64,000 nt of DNA from Parapristionchus giblindavisi (taxonomy: Eukaryota; Nematoda; Chromadorea; Rhabditida; Diplogasteridae): assembly GCA_943737045.1 (NCBI GenBank), contig CALSFV010000099.1:218650-282649 (forward strand). The letters are read 5' to 3'. The position numbers and the translations under genes are program-made. Below the pieces are notes generated by a model. It worked only from the letters and a program-made list of their open reading frames with translations, was not told where the DNA came from and made no database searches. How positions within the stretch are numbered: the stretch's first letter is position 1; each line of letters begins with the position of its first letter. Shown here piece by piece: positions 12,081 to 24,789 of this stretch.

Positions 12081-13595
12081 GATGAGATATACCAGAAAGA
12101 GGATGAGATATACCAGAAAGGGGATGAGATATACCAGAAAGAGGATGAGATATACCAGATAGAGGATGAGATATACCAGAAAGGGGATGAGATATACCAG
12201 AAAGAGGATGAGATATACCAAAAAGAGGATGAGATATACCAGAAAGAGGATGAGATATACCAGAAAGAGGATGAGATATACCAGAAAGAGGATGAGATAT
12301 ACCAGAAAGAGGATGAGATATACCAGAAAGAGGATGAGATATACCAGAAAGAGGATGAGATATAACAGAAAGAGGATGAGATATAACAGAAAGAGGATGA
12401 GATATACCAGAAAGAGGATGAGATATACCAGAAAGAGGATGAGATATAACAGAAAGAGGATGAGATATACCAGAAAGAGGATGAGATATACCAGAAAGAG
12501 GATGAGATATACCAGAAAGAGGATGAGATATACCAGAAAGAGGATGAGATATACCAGAAAGAGGATGAGATATAACAGAAAGAGGATGAGATATACCAGA
12601 AAGAGGATGAGATATACCAGAAAGAGGATGAGATATACCAGAAAGAGGATGAGATATACCAGAAAGAGGATGAGATATACCATAAAGAGGATGTGATATA
12701 CCAGAAAGAGGATGAGATATACCAGAAAGAGGATGAGATATACCAGAAAGAGGATGAGATATACCAGAAAGAGGATGAGATATACCAGAAAGGGGATGAG
12801 ATATACCAGAAAGAGGATGAGATATACCAGAAAGAGGATGAGATATACCAGAAAGAGGATGAGATATATCAGAAAGAGGATGAGATATACCAGAAAGAGG
12901 ATGAGATATACCAGAAAGAGGATGAGATATACCAGAAAGAGGATGAGATATACCAGAAAGAGGATGAGATATACCAGAAAGAGGATGAGATATACCAGAA
13001 AGAGGATGAGATATACCAGAAAGAGGATGAGATATACCAGAAAGAGGATGAGATATACCAGAAAGAGGATGAGATATAACAGAAAGAGGATGAGATATAA
13101 CAGAAAGAGGATGAGATATACCAGAAAGAGGATGAGATATACCAGAAAGAGGATGAGATATAACAGAAAGAGGATGAGATATACCAGAAAGAGGATGAGA
13201 TATACCAGAAAGAGGATGAGATATACCAGAAAGAGGATGAGATATACCAGAAAGAGGATGAGATATACCAGAAAGAGGATGAGATATAACAGAAAGAGGA
13301 TGAGATATACCAGAAAGAGGATGAGATATACCAGAAAGAGGATGAGATATACCAGAAAGAGGATGAGATATACCAGAAAGAGGATGAGATATACCATAAA
13401 GAGGATGTGATATACCAGAAAGAGGATGAGATATACCAGAAAGAGGATGAGATATACCAGAAAGAGGATGAGATATACCAGAAAGAGGATGAGATATACC
13501 AGAAAGGGGATGAGATATAGCAGAAAGGGGATGAGATATACCAGGAAGAGGATGAGATATACCAGAAAGAGGATGAGATATACCAGAAAGGGGAT
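12081..13595. repeat. 21-bp satellite array, block 8
   Basis: 1515 bp, 72 units plus GAT. A 714-bp (34-unit) segment is tandemly duplicated: paired TATAACAG units near 12360 recur near 13074, followed by the same series ending in CATAAAGAGGATGTG. A TATAGCAG unit lies near 13515. Confidence 0.97.
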
Positions 13596-13848
13596 TGCGG
13601 TGTTACATTTCGAAACGGGTGACGTGTCCGTCAACTTCAATTTTGAAGTGTGGTGGGTCTCGAGTGGAAAACCCTGATAAACAATTGGAATACGGTAAGA
13701 AGTTACCGTAACCATCGATCAGTATGTGTTGACTACCGTAACTTTTTACAGTAATTTCATGACCCATCAGGGTTTTCCACTCGAGACACAAAACACTCCG
13801 AAATTGAAGTTGACGGACACGTCACCCGTTTCGAAATGTAACACCGCA
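13596..13848 (+). mobile_element. 253-bp foldback element, copy 8 (G127 variant)
   Basis: Carries G at element position 127, a single AAAGGG unit on the left and TATATCAG on the right, as copies 6 and 9. Confidence 0.88.
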
Positions 13849-14877
13849 GATGAGATATACCAGAAAGAGGATGAGATATATCAGAAAGGGGATGAGATAT
13901 ACCAGAAAGAGGATGAGATATACCAGAAAGAGGATGAGATATACCAGAAAGGGGATGAGATATACCAGAAAGAGGATGAGATATACCATAAAGAGGATAA
14001 AGAGGATGAGATATACCAGAAAGAGGATGAGATATACCAGAAAGAGGATGAGATATACCAGAAAGAGGATGAGATATACCAGAAAGAGGATGAGATATAC
14101 CAGAAAGAGGATGAGATATACCAGAAAGAGGATGAGATATACCATGAAGAGGATGTGATATACCAGAAAGAGGATGAGATATACCAGAAAGAGGATGAAA
14201 TATACCAGAAAGAGGATGAGATATACCAGAAAGAGGATGAGATATACCATAAAGAGGATAAAGAGGATGAGATATACCAGAAAGAGGATGAGATATACCA
14301 GAAAGAGGATGAGATATACCAGAAAGAGGATGAGATATACCAGAAAGAGGATGAGATATACCAGAAAGAGGATGAGATATACCAGAAAGGGGATGAGATA
14401 TACCATGAAGAGGATGTGATATACCAGAAAGAGGATGAGATATACCAGAAAGAGGATGAAATATACCAGAAAGAGGATGAGATATAACAGAAAGAGGATG
14501 AGATATACCAGAAAGAGGATGAGATATACCAGAAAGAGGATGAGATATACCAGAAAGAGGATGAGATATAACAGAAAGAGGATGAGATATACCAGAAAGA
14601 GGATGAGATATACCAGAAAGAGGATGAGATATACCAGAAAGAGGATGAGATATACCAGAAAGAGGATGAGATATACCATAAAGAGGATGTGATATACCAG
14701 AAAGAGGATGAGATATACCAGAAAGAGGATGAGATATACCAGAAAGAGGATGAGATATACCAGAAAGAGGATGAGATATACCAGAAAGGGGATGAGATAT
14801 AGCAGAAAGGGGATGAGATATACCAGGAAGAGGATGAGATATACCAGAAAGAGGATGAGATATACCAGAAAGGGGAT
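13849..14877. repeat. 21-bp satellite array, block 9
   Basis: 1029 bp. Begins with two 261-bp modules like those of block 7 (12-bp-deleted CATAAAG units near 13987 and 14248). It then joins a tail matching the end of block 8 (CATAAAGAGGATGTG near 14681, TATAGCAG near 14797). A junction of two module types. Confidence 0.96.
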
Positions 14878-15130
14878 TGCGGTGTTACATTTCGAAACGG
14901 GTGACGTGTCCGTCAACTTCAATTTTGAAGTGTGGTGGGTCTCGAGTGGAAAACCCTGATAAACAATTGGAATACGGTAAGAAGTTACCGTAACCATCGA
15001 TCAGTATGTGTTGACTACCGTAACTTTTTACAGTAATTTCATGACCCATCAGGGTTTTCCACTCGAGACACAAAACACTCCGAAATTGAAGTTGACGGAC
15101 ACGTCACCCGTTTCGAAATGTAACACCGCA
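14878..15130 (+). mobile_element. 253-bp foldback element, copy 9 (G127 variant)
   Basis: G at position 127, with the same flanks as copies 6 and 8. Confidence 0.88.
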
Positions 15131-16838
15131 GATGAGATATACCAGAAAGAGGATGAGATATATCAGAAAGGGGATGAGATATACCAGAAAGAGGATGAGA
15201 TATACCAGAAAGAGGATGAGATATACCAGAAAGGGGATGAGATATACCAGAAAGAGGATGAGATATACCATAAAGAGGATAAAGAGGATGAGATATACCA
15301 GAAAGAGGATGAGATATACCAGAAAGAGGATGAGATATACCAGAAAGAGGATGAGATATACCAGAAAGAGGATGAGATATACCAGAAAGAGGATGAGATG
15401 TACCAGAAAGAGGATGAGATATACCATGAAGAGGATGTGATATACCAGAAAGAGGATGAGATATACCAGAAAGAGGATGAAATATACCAGAAAGAGGATG
15501 AGATATACCAGAAAGAGGATGAGATATACCATAAAGAGGATAAAGAGGATGAGATATACCAGAAAGAGGATGAGATATACCAGAAAGAGGATGAGATATA
15601 CCAGAAAGAGGATGAGATATACCAGAAAGAGGATGAGATATACCAAAAAGAGGATGAGATATACCAGAAAGGGGATGAGATATACCATGAAGAGGATGTG
15701 ATATACCAGAAAGAGGATGAGATATACCAGAAAGAGGATGAAATATACCAGAAAGAGGATGAGATATACCAGAAAGAGGATGAGATATACCAGAAAGGTT
15801 ATGAGATATACCAGAAAGAGGATGAGATATACCAGAAAGAGGATGAGATATACCAGATAGGGGATGAGATATACCGAAAGGGGATGAGATATACCAGAAA
15901 GAGGAAGAGATATACCAGAAAGGGGATGAGATATACCAGAAAGAGGATGAGATATACCAGAAAGAGGATGAGATATACCAGAAAGAGGATGAGATATACC
16001 AGAAAGAGGATGAGATATACCAGAAAGAGGATGAGATATACCAGAAAGAGGATGAGATATACCAGAAAGAGGATGAGATATACCAGAAAGAGGATGAGAT
16101 ATACCATGAAGAGGATGTGATATACCAGAAAGAGGATGAGATATACCAGAAAGAGGATGAAATATACCAGAAAGAGGATGAGATATACCAGAAAGAGGAT
16201 GAGATATACCATAAAGAGGATAAAGAGGATGAGATATACCAGAAAGAGGATGAGATATACCAGAAAGAGGATGAGATATACCAGAAAGAGGATGAGATAT
16301 ACCAGAAAGAGGATGAGATATACCAGAAAGAGGATGAGATATACCAGAAAGGGGATGAGATATACCATGAAGAGGATGTGATATACCAGAAAGAGGATGA
16401 GATATACCAGAAAGAGGATGAAATATACCAGAAAGAGGATGAGATATACCAGAAAGAGGATGAGATATACCAGAAAGGTTATGAGATATACCAGAAAGAG
16501 GATGAGATATACCAGAAAGAGGATGAGATATACCAGATAGGGGATGAGATATACCGAAAGGGGATGAGATATACCAGAAAGAGGAAGAGATATACCAGAA
16601 AGGGGATGAGATATACCAGAAAGAGGATGAGATATACCAGAAAGAGGATGAGATATACCAGAAAGAGGATGAGATATACCAGAAAGAGGATGAGATATAC
16701 CAGAAAGAGGATGAGATATACCAGAAAGAGGATGAGATATACCAGAAAGAGGATGAGATATACCAGAAAGAGGATGAGATATACCAGAAAGAGGATGAGA
16801 TATACCAGAAAGGGGATGAGATATACCAGAAAGGGGAT
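15131..16838. repeat. 21-bp satellite array, block 10 with 680-bp tandem repeat
   Basis: 1708 bp. A 680-bp unit is repeated in tandem: the 1-bp-deleted ATACCGAAAGG occurs at 15871 and 16551, and CATGAAGAGGATGTG also recurs 680 bp on. The 680 bp equals 33 units minus a 12-bp and a 1-bp deletion, so each copy shifts the array phase. Confidence 0.96.
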
Positions 16839-17091
16839 TGCGGTGTTACATTTCGAAACGGGTGACGTGTCCGTCAACTTCAATTTTGAAGTGTGGTGGG
16901 TCTCGAGTGGAAAACCCTGATAAACAATTGGAATACGGTAAGAAGTTACCGTAACCATCGATCAATATGTGTTGACTACCGTAACTTTTTACAGTAATTT
17001 CATGACCCATCAGGGTTTTCCACTCGAGACACAAAACACTCCGAAATTGAAGTTGACGGACACGTCACCCGTTTCGAAATGTAACACCGCA
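16839..17091 (+). mobile_element. 253-bp foldback element, copy 10
   Basis: Sequence as copy 1. Two AAAGGG units left, CCAGATAGAGG class right. Confidence 0.88.
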
Positions 17092-19194
17092 GATGAGATA
17101 TACCAGAAAGAGGATGAGATATACCAGAAAGGGGATGAGATATACCAGAAAGAGGATGAGATATACCAGATAGAGGATGAGATATACCAGAAAGGGGATG
17201 AGATATACCAAAAAGAGGATGAGATATACCAGAAAGAGGATGAGATATACCAGAAAGAGGATGAGATATACCAGAAAGAGGATGAGATATACCAGAAAGA
17301 GGATGAGATATACCAGAAAGAGGATGAGATATAACAGAAAGAGGATGAGATATAACAGAAAGAGGATGAGATATACCAGAAAGAGGATGAGATATACCAG
17401 AAAGAGGATGAGATATACCAGAAAGAGGATGAGATATACCAGAAAGAGGATGAGATATACCAGAAAGAGGATGAGATATACCAGAAAGAGGATGAGATAT
17501 ACCAGAAAGAGGATGAGATATACCAGAAAGAGGATGAGATATAACAGAAAGAGGATGAGATATACCAGAAAGAGGATGAGATATACCAGAAAGAGGATGA
17601 GATATACCAGAAAGAGGATGAGATATACCAGAAAGAGGATGAGATATACCATAAAGAGGATGTGATATACCAGAAAGAGGATGAGATATACCAGAAAGAG
17701 GATGAGATATACCAGAAAGAGGATGAGATATACCAGAAAGAGGATGAGATATACCAGAAAGGGGATGAGATATACCAGGAAGAGGATGAGATATACCAGA
17801 AAGAGGATGAGATATACCAGAAAGGGGATGAGATATACCAGAAAGAGGATGAGATATAACAGAAAGAGGATGAGATATACCAGAAAGAGGATGAGATATA
17901 CCAGAAAGAGGATGAGATATACCAGAAAGAGGATGAGATATACCAGAAAGAGGATGAGATATACCAGAAAGAGGATGAGATATACCAGAAAGAGGATGAG
18001 ATATACCATAAAGAGGATGTGATATACCAGAAAGAGGATGAGATATACCAGAAAGAGGATGAAATATACCAGAAAGAGGATGAGATATACCAGAAAGAGG
18101 ATGAGATATACCAGAAAGGTTATGAGATATACCAGAAAGAGGATGAGATATACCAGAAAGAGGATGAGATATACCAGATAGGGGATGAGATATACCAGAA
18201 AGGGGATGAGATATACCAGAAAGAGGAAGAGATATACCAGAAAGGGGATGAGATATACCAGAAAGGGGATGAGATATACCAGAAAGAGGAAGAGATATAC
18301 CAGAAAGGGGATGAGATATACCAGAAAGAGGATGAGATATACCAGAAAGAGGATGAGATATTCCAGAAAGAGGATGAGATATACCAGAAAGAGGATGAGA
18401 TATACCAGAAAGAGGATGAGATATACCAGAAAGGGGATGAGATATACCAGAAAGGGGATGAGATATACCAGAAAGAGGATGAGATATACCAGAAAGAGGA
18501 TGAGATATACCAGAAAGAGGATGAGATATACCAGAAAGAGGATGAGATATACCAGAAAGAGGATGAGATATACCAGAAAGAGGATGAGATATACCAGAAA
18601 GACGATGAGATATACCAGAAAGGGGATGAGATATACCAGAAAGAGGATGAGATATACCAGAAAGAGGATGAGATATACCAGAAAGAGGATGAGATATACC
18701 AGAAAGAGGATGATATATACCAGAAAGAGGATGAGATATACCAGAAAGAGGATGAGATATACCAGAAAGAGGATGAGATATACCAGAAAGAGGATGAGAT
18801 ATACCAGAAAGAGGATGAGATATACCAAAAAGAGGATGAGATATACCAGAAAGAGGATGAGATATACCAGAAAGAGGATGAGATATACCAGAAAGGGGAT
18901 GAGATATACCAGAAAGGGGATGAGATATACCAGAAAGGGGATGAGATATACCAGAAAGAGGATGAGATATACCAGAAAGAGGATGAGATATACCAGAAAG
19001 ACGATGAGATATACCAGAAAGGGGATGAGATATACCAGAAAGAGGATGAGATATACCAGAAAGAGGATGAGATATACCAGAAAGAGGATGAGATATACCA
19101 GAAAGAGGATGAGATATACCAGAAAGAGGATGAGATATACCAGAAAGGGGATGAGATATACCAGAAAGGGGATGAGATTTACCAGAAAGGGGAT
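17092..19194. repeat. 21-bp satellite array, block 11
   Basis: 2103 bp, exactly 100 units plus GAT. Markers in order: CCAGATAGAGG, CCAAAAAG, TATAACAG, CATAAAGAGGATGTG (near 17650 and 18007), GTTATGAG near 18120, GAAGAG units, GATATTCC near 18358, GACGATG near 18601, GATGATATA near 18711, and GATTTACC immediately before copy 11. Confidence 0.97.
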
Positions 19195-19447
19195 TGCGGT
19201 GTTACATTTCGAAACGGGTGACGTGTCCGTCAACTTCAATTTTGAAGTGTGGTGGGTCTCGAGTGGAAAACCCTGATAAACAATTGGAATACGGTAAGAA
19301 GTTACCGTAACCATCGATCAATATGTGTTGACTACCGTAACTTTTTACAGTAATTTCATGACCCATCAGGGTTTTCCACTCGAGACACAAAACACTCCGA
19401 AATTGAAGTTGACGGACACGTCACCCGTTTCGAAATGTAACACCGCA
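19195..19447 (+). mobile_element. 253-bp foldback element, copy 11
   Basis: Sequence as copy 1. The left flank has three AAAGGG units, one with a private GAGATTTACC; the right flank is the CCAGATAGAGG class. Confidence 0.88.
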
Positions 19448-22400
19448 GATGAGATATACCAGAAAGAGGATGAGATATACCAGAAAGGGGATGAGATATA
19501 CCAGAAAGAGGATGAGATATACCAGATAGAGGATGAGATATACCAGAAAGGGGATGAGATATACCAGAAAGAGGATGAGATATACCAAAAAGAGGATGAG
19601 ATATACCAGAAAGAGGATGAGATATACCAGAAAGAGGATGAGATATACCAGAAAGAGGATGAGATATACCAGAAAGAGGATGAGATATACCAGAAAGAGG
19701 ATGAGATATACCAGAAAGAGGATGAGATATACCAGAAAGAGGATGAGATATAACAGAAAGAGGATGAGATATAACAGAAAGAGGATGAGATATACCAGAA
19801 AGAGGATGAGATATACCAGAAAGAGGATGAGATATACCAGAAAGAGCATGAGATATACCAGAAAGAGGATGAGATATACCAGAAAGAGGATGAGATATAC
19901 CAGAAAGAGGATGAGATATACCAGAAAGAGGATGAGATATACCAGAAAGAGGATGAGATATAACAGAAAGAGGATGAGATATACCAGAAAGAGGATGAGA
20001 TATACCAGAAAGAGGATGAGATATACCAGAAAGAGGATGAGATATACCAGAAAGAGGATGAGATATACCATAAAGAGGATGTGATATACCAGAAAGAGGA
20101 TGAGATATACCAGAAAGAGGATGAGATATACCAGAAAGAGGATGAGATATACCAGAAAGAGGATGAGATATACCAGAAAGGGGATGAGATATACCAGGAA
20201 GAGGATGAGATATACCAGAAAGAGGATGAGATATACCAGAAAGGGGATGAGATATACCAGAAAGAGGATGAGATATAACAGAAAGAGGATGAGATATACC
20301 AGAAAGAGGATGAGATATACCAGAAAGAGGATGAGATATACCAGAAAGAGGATGAGATATACCAGAAAGAGGATGAGATATACCAGAAAGAGGATGAGAT
20401 ATACCAGAAAGAGGATGAGATATACCATAAAGAGGATGTGATATACCAGAAAGAGGATGAGATATACCAGAAAGAGGATGAAATATACCAGAAAGAGGAT
20501 GAGATATACCAGAAAGAGGATGAGATATACCAGAAAGAGGATGAGATATAACAGAAAGAGGATGAGATATACCAGAAAGAGGATGAGATATACCAGAAAG
20601 AGGATGAGATATACCAGAAAGAGCATGAGATATACCAGAAAGAGGATGAGATATACCAGAAAGAGGATGAGATATACCAGAAAGAGGATGAGATATACCA
20701 GAAAGAGGATGAGATATACCAGAAAGAGGATGAGATATAACAGAAAGAGGATGAGATATACCAGAAAGAGGATGAGATATACCAGAAAGAGGATGAGATA
20801 TACCAGAAAGAGGATGAGATATACCAGAAAGAGGATGAGATATACCATAAAGAGGATGTGATATACCAGAAAGAGGATGAGATATACCAGAAAGAGGATG
20901 AGATATACCAGAAAGAGGATGAGATATACCAGAAAGAGGATGAGATATACCAGAAAGGGGATGAGATATACCAGGAAGAGGATGAGATATACCAGAAAGA
21001 GGATGAGATATACCAGAAAGGGGATGAGATATACCAGAAAGAGGATGAGATATAACAGAAAGAGGATGAGATATACCAGAAAGAGGATGAGATATACCAG
21101 AAAGAGGATGAGATATACCAGAAAGAGGATGAGATATACCAGAAAGAGGATGAGATATACCAGAAAGAGGATGAGATATACCAGAAAGAGGATGAGATAT
21201 ACCATAAAGAGGATGTGATATACCAGAAAGAGGATGAGATATACCAGAAAGAGGATGAAATATACCAGAAAGAGGATGAGATATACCAGAAAGAGGATGA
21301 GATATACCAGAAAGGTTATGAGATATACCAGAAAGAGGATGAGATATACCAGAAAGAGGATGAGATATACCAGATAGGGGATGAGATATACCAGAAAGGG
21401 GATGAGATATACCAGAAAGAGGAAGAGATATACCAGAAAGGGGATGAGATATACCAGAAAGGGGATGAGATATACCAGAAAGAGGAAGAGATATACCAGA
21501 AAGAGGATGAGATATACCAGAAAGAGGATGAGATATACCAGAAAGGGGATGTGATATACCAGAAAGAGGATGAGATATACCAGAAAGAGGATGAGATATA
21601 CCAGAAAGAGGATGAGATATACCAGAAAGAGGATGAGATATAACAGAAAGAGGATGAGATATACCAGAAAGAGTATGAGATATACCAGAAAGAGGATGAG
21701 ATATACCAGAAAGAGGATGAGATATACCAGAAAGAGGATGAGATATACCAGAAAGAGGATGAGATATACCAGAAAGAGGATGAGATATACCATAAAGAGG
21801 ATGTGATATACCAGAAAGAGGATGAGATATACCAGAAAGAGGATGAAATATACCAGAAAGAGGATGAGATATACCAGAAAGAGGATGAGATATACCAGAA
21901 AGGTTATGAGATATACCAGAAAGAGGATGAGATATACCAGAAAGAGGATGAGATATACCAGATAGGGGATGAGATATACCAGAAAGGGGATGAGATATAC
22001 CAGAAAGAGGAAGAGATATACCAGAAAGGGGATGAGATATACCAGAAAGGGGATGAGATATACCAGAAAGAGGAAGAGATATACCAGAAAGGGGATGAGA
22101 TATACCAGAAAGAGGATGAGATATACCAGAAAGAGGATGAGATATTCCAGAAAGAGGATGAGATATACCAGAAAGAGGATGAGATATACCAGAAAGAGGA
22201 TGAGATATACCAGAAAGGGGATGAGATATACCAGAAAAGGGATGAGATATACCAGAAAGAGGATGAGATATACCAGAAAGAGGATGAGATATACCAGAAA
22301 GAGGATGAGATATACCAGAAAGAGGATGAGATATACCAGAAAGAGGATGAGATATACCAGAAAGAGGATGAGATATACCAGAAAGACGATGAGATATACC

Positions 22401-23209
22401 AGAAAGGGGATGAGATATACCAGAAAGAGGATGAGATATACCAGAAAGAGGATGAGATATACCAGAAAGAGGATGAGATATACCAGAAAGAGGATGATAT
22501 ATACCAGAAAGAGGATGAGATATACCAGAAAGAGGATGAGATATACCAGAAAGAGGATGAGATATACCAGAAAGAGGATGAGATATACCAGAAAGAGGAT
22601 GAGATATACCAAAAAGAGGATGAGATATACCAGAAAGAGGATGAGATATACCAGAAAGAGGATGAGATATACCAGAAAGGGGATGAGATATACCAGAAAG
22701 GGGATGAGATATACCAGAAAGGGGATGAGATATACCAGAAAGAGGATGAGATATACCAGAAAGACGATGAGATATACCAGAAAGGGGATGAGATATACCA
22801 GAAAGGGGATGAGATATACCAGAAAGAGGATGAGATATACCAGAAAGAGGATGAGATATACCAGAAAGAGGATGAGATATACCAGAAAGAGGATGAGATA
22901 TACCAGAAAGAGGATGAGATATACCAGAAAGGGGATGAGATATACCAGAAAGGGGATGAGATATACCAGAAAGAGGATGAGATATACCAGAAAGAGGATG
23001 AGATATACCACAAAGAGGATGAGATGTACCAGAAAGAGGATGAGATATAACAGAAAGGGGATGAGATATACCAGAAAGGGGATGAGATATACCAGAAAGA
23101 GGATGAGATATACCAGAAAGAGGATGAGATATACCAGAAAGAGGATGAGATATACCAGAAAGGGGATGAGATATACCAGAAAGGGGATGAGATATACCAG
23201 AAAGGGGAT
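19448..23209. repeat. 21-bp satellite array, block 12 with 777-bp and 588-bp repeats
   Basis: 3762 bp, 179 units plus GAT and so without net phase loss. A 777-bp (37-unit) segment is duplicated (20081 and 20858), including the private AAAGAGCATGAG variant (near 19846 and 20623). A 588-bp (28-unit) step links 21215 and 21803 (CATAAAGAGGATGTG followed by GTTATGAG). AAAAGGGATG near 22236 and CACAAAG near 23010 are private. Confidence 0.97.
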
Positions 23210-23462
23210 TGCGGTGTTACATTTCGAAACGGGTGACGTGTCCGTCAACTTCAATTTTGAAGTGTGGTGGGTCTCGAGTGGAAAACCCTGATAAACAATT
23301 GGAATACGGTAAGAAGTTACCGTAACCATCGATCAATATGTGTTGACTACCGTAACTTTTTACAGTAATTTCATGACCCATCAGGGTTTTCCACTCGAGA
23401 CACAAAACACTCCGAAATTGAAGTTGACGGACACGTCACCCGTTTCGAAATGTAACACCGCA
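23210..23462 (+). mobile_element. 253-bp foldback element, copy 12
   Basis: Sequence as copy 1. Three AAAGGG units left, CCAGATAGAGG class right. Confidence 0.88.
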
Positions 23463-24536
23463 GATGAGATATACCAGAAAGAGGATGAGATATACCAGAA
23501 AGGGGATGAGATATACCAGAAAGAGGATGAGATATACCAGATAGAGGATGAGATATACCAGAAAGGGGATGAGATATACCAGAAAGAGGATGAGATATAC
23601 CAAAAAGAGGATGAGATATACCAGAAAGAGGATGAGATATACCAGAAAGAGGATGAGATATACCAGAAAGAGGATGAGATATACCAGAAAGAGGATGAGA
23701 TATACCAGAAAGAGGATGAGATATACCAGAAAGAGGATGAGATATACCATAAAGAGGATGTGATATACCAGAAAGAGGATGAGATATACCAGAAAGAGGA
23801 TGAGATATACCAGAAAGAGGATGAGATATACCAGAAAGAGGATGAGATATACCAGAAAGGGGATGAGATATAGCAGAAAAGGGATGAGATATACCAGGAA
23901 GAGGATGAGATATACCAGAAAGAGGATGAGATATACCAGAAAGAGGATGAGATATACCAGAAAGAGGATGAGATATACCAGAAAGGGGATGAGATATACC
24001 AGAAAGGGGATGAGATATACCAGAAAGGGGATGAGATATACCAGAAAGAGGATGAGATATACCAGAAAGAGGATGAGATATACCAGAAAGACGATGAGAT
24101 ATACCAGAAAGGGGATGAGATATACCAGAAAGGGGATGAGATATACCAGAAAGAGGATGAGATATACCAGAAAGAGGATGAGATATACCAGAAAGAGGAT
24201 GAGATATACCAGAAAGAGGATGAGATGTACCAGAAAGAGGATGAGATATACCAGAAAGGGGATGAGATATACCAGAAAGGGGATGAGATATACCAGAAAG
24301 AGGATGAGATATACCAGAAAGAGGATGAGATATACCAGAAAGAGGATGAGATGTACCAGAAAGAGGATGAGATATAACAGAAAGGGGATGAGATATACCA
24401 GAAAGGGGATGAGATATACCAGAAAGAGGATGAGATATACCAGAAAGAGGATGAGATATACCAGAAAGAGGATGAGATATACCAGAAAGAGGATGAGATA
24501 TACCAGAAAGGGGATGAGATATACCAGAAAGGGGAT
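23463..24536. repeat. 21-bp satellite array, block 13
   Basis: 1074 bp, 51 units plus GAT. CATAAAGAGGATGTG near 23748, TATAGCAG near 23871, GACGATG near 24090, two GATGTACC units and a TATAACAG before copy 13. Its second half recurs before copy 14 (26580-27207). Confidence 0.97.
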
Positions 24537-24789
24537 TGCGGTGTTACATTTCGAAACGGGTGACGTGTCCGTCAACTTCAATTTTGAAGTGTGGTGGGTC
24601 TCGAGTGGAAAACCCTGATAAACAATTGGAATACGGTAAGAAGTTACCGTAACCATCGATCAATATGTGTTGACTACCGTAACTTTTTACAGTAATTTCA
24701 TGACCCATCAGGGTTTTCCACTCGAGACACAAAACACTCCGAAATTGAAGTTGACGGACACGTCACCCGTTTCGAAATGTAACACCGCA
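24537..24789 (+). mobile_element. 253-bp foldback element, copy 13
   Basis: Sequence as copy 1. Two AAAGGG units left, CCAGATAGAGG class right. Confidence 0.88.

Noticed and set aside
19421..23329. 1302-codon minus-strand open frame of LFLVYLI repeats, and similar hydrophobic frames elsewhere
   Set aside because: Explained by a stop-free 21-bp unit in the reverse strand; the frame runs through foldback elements, no frame is conserved, and there is no gene structure.
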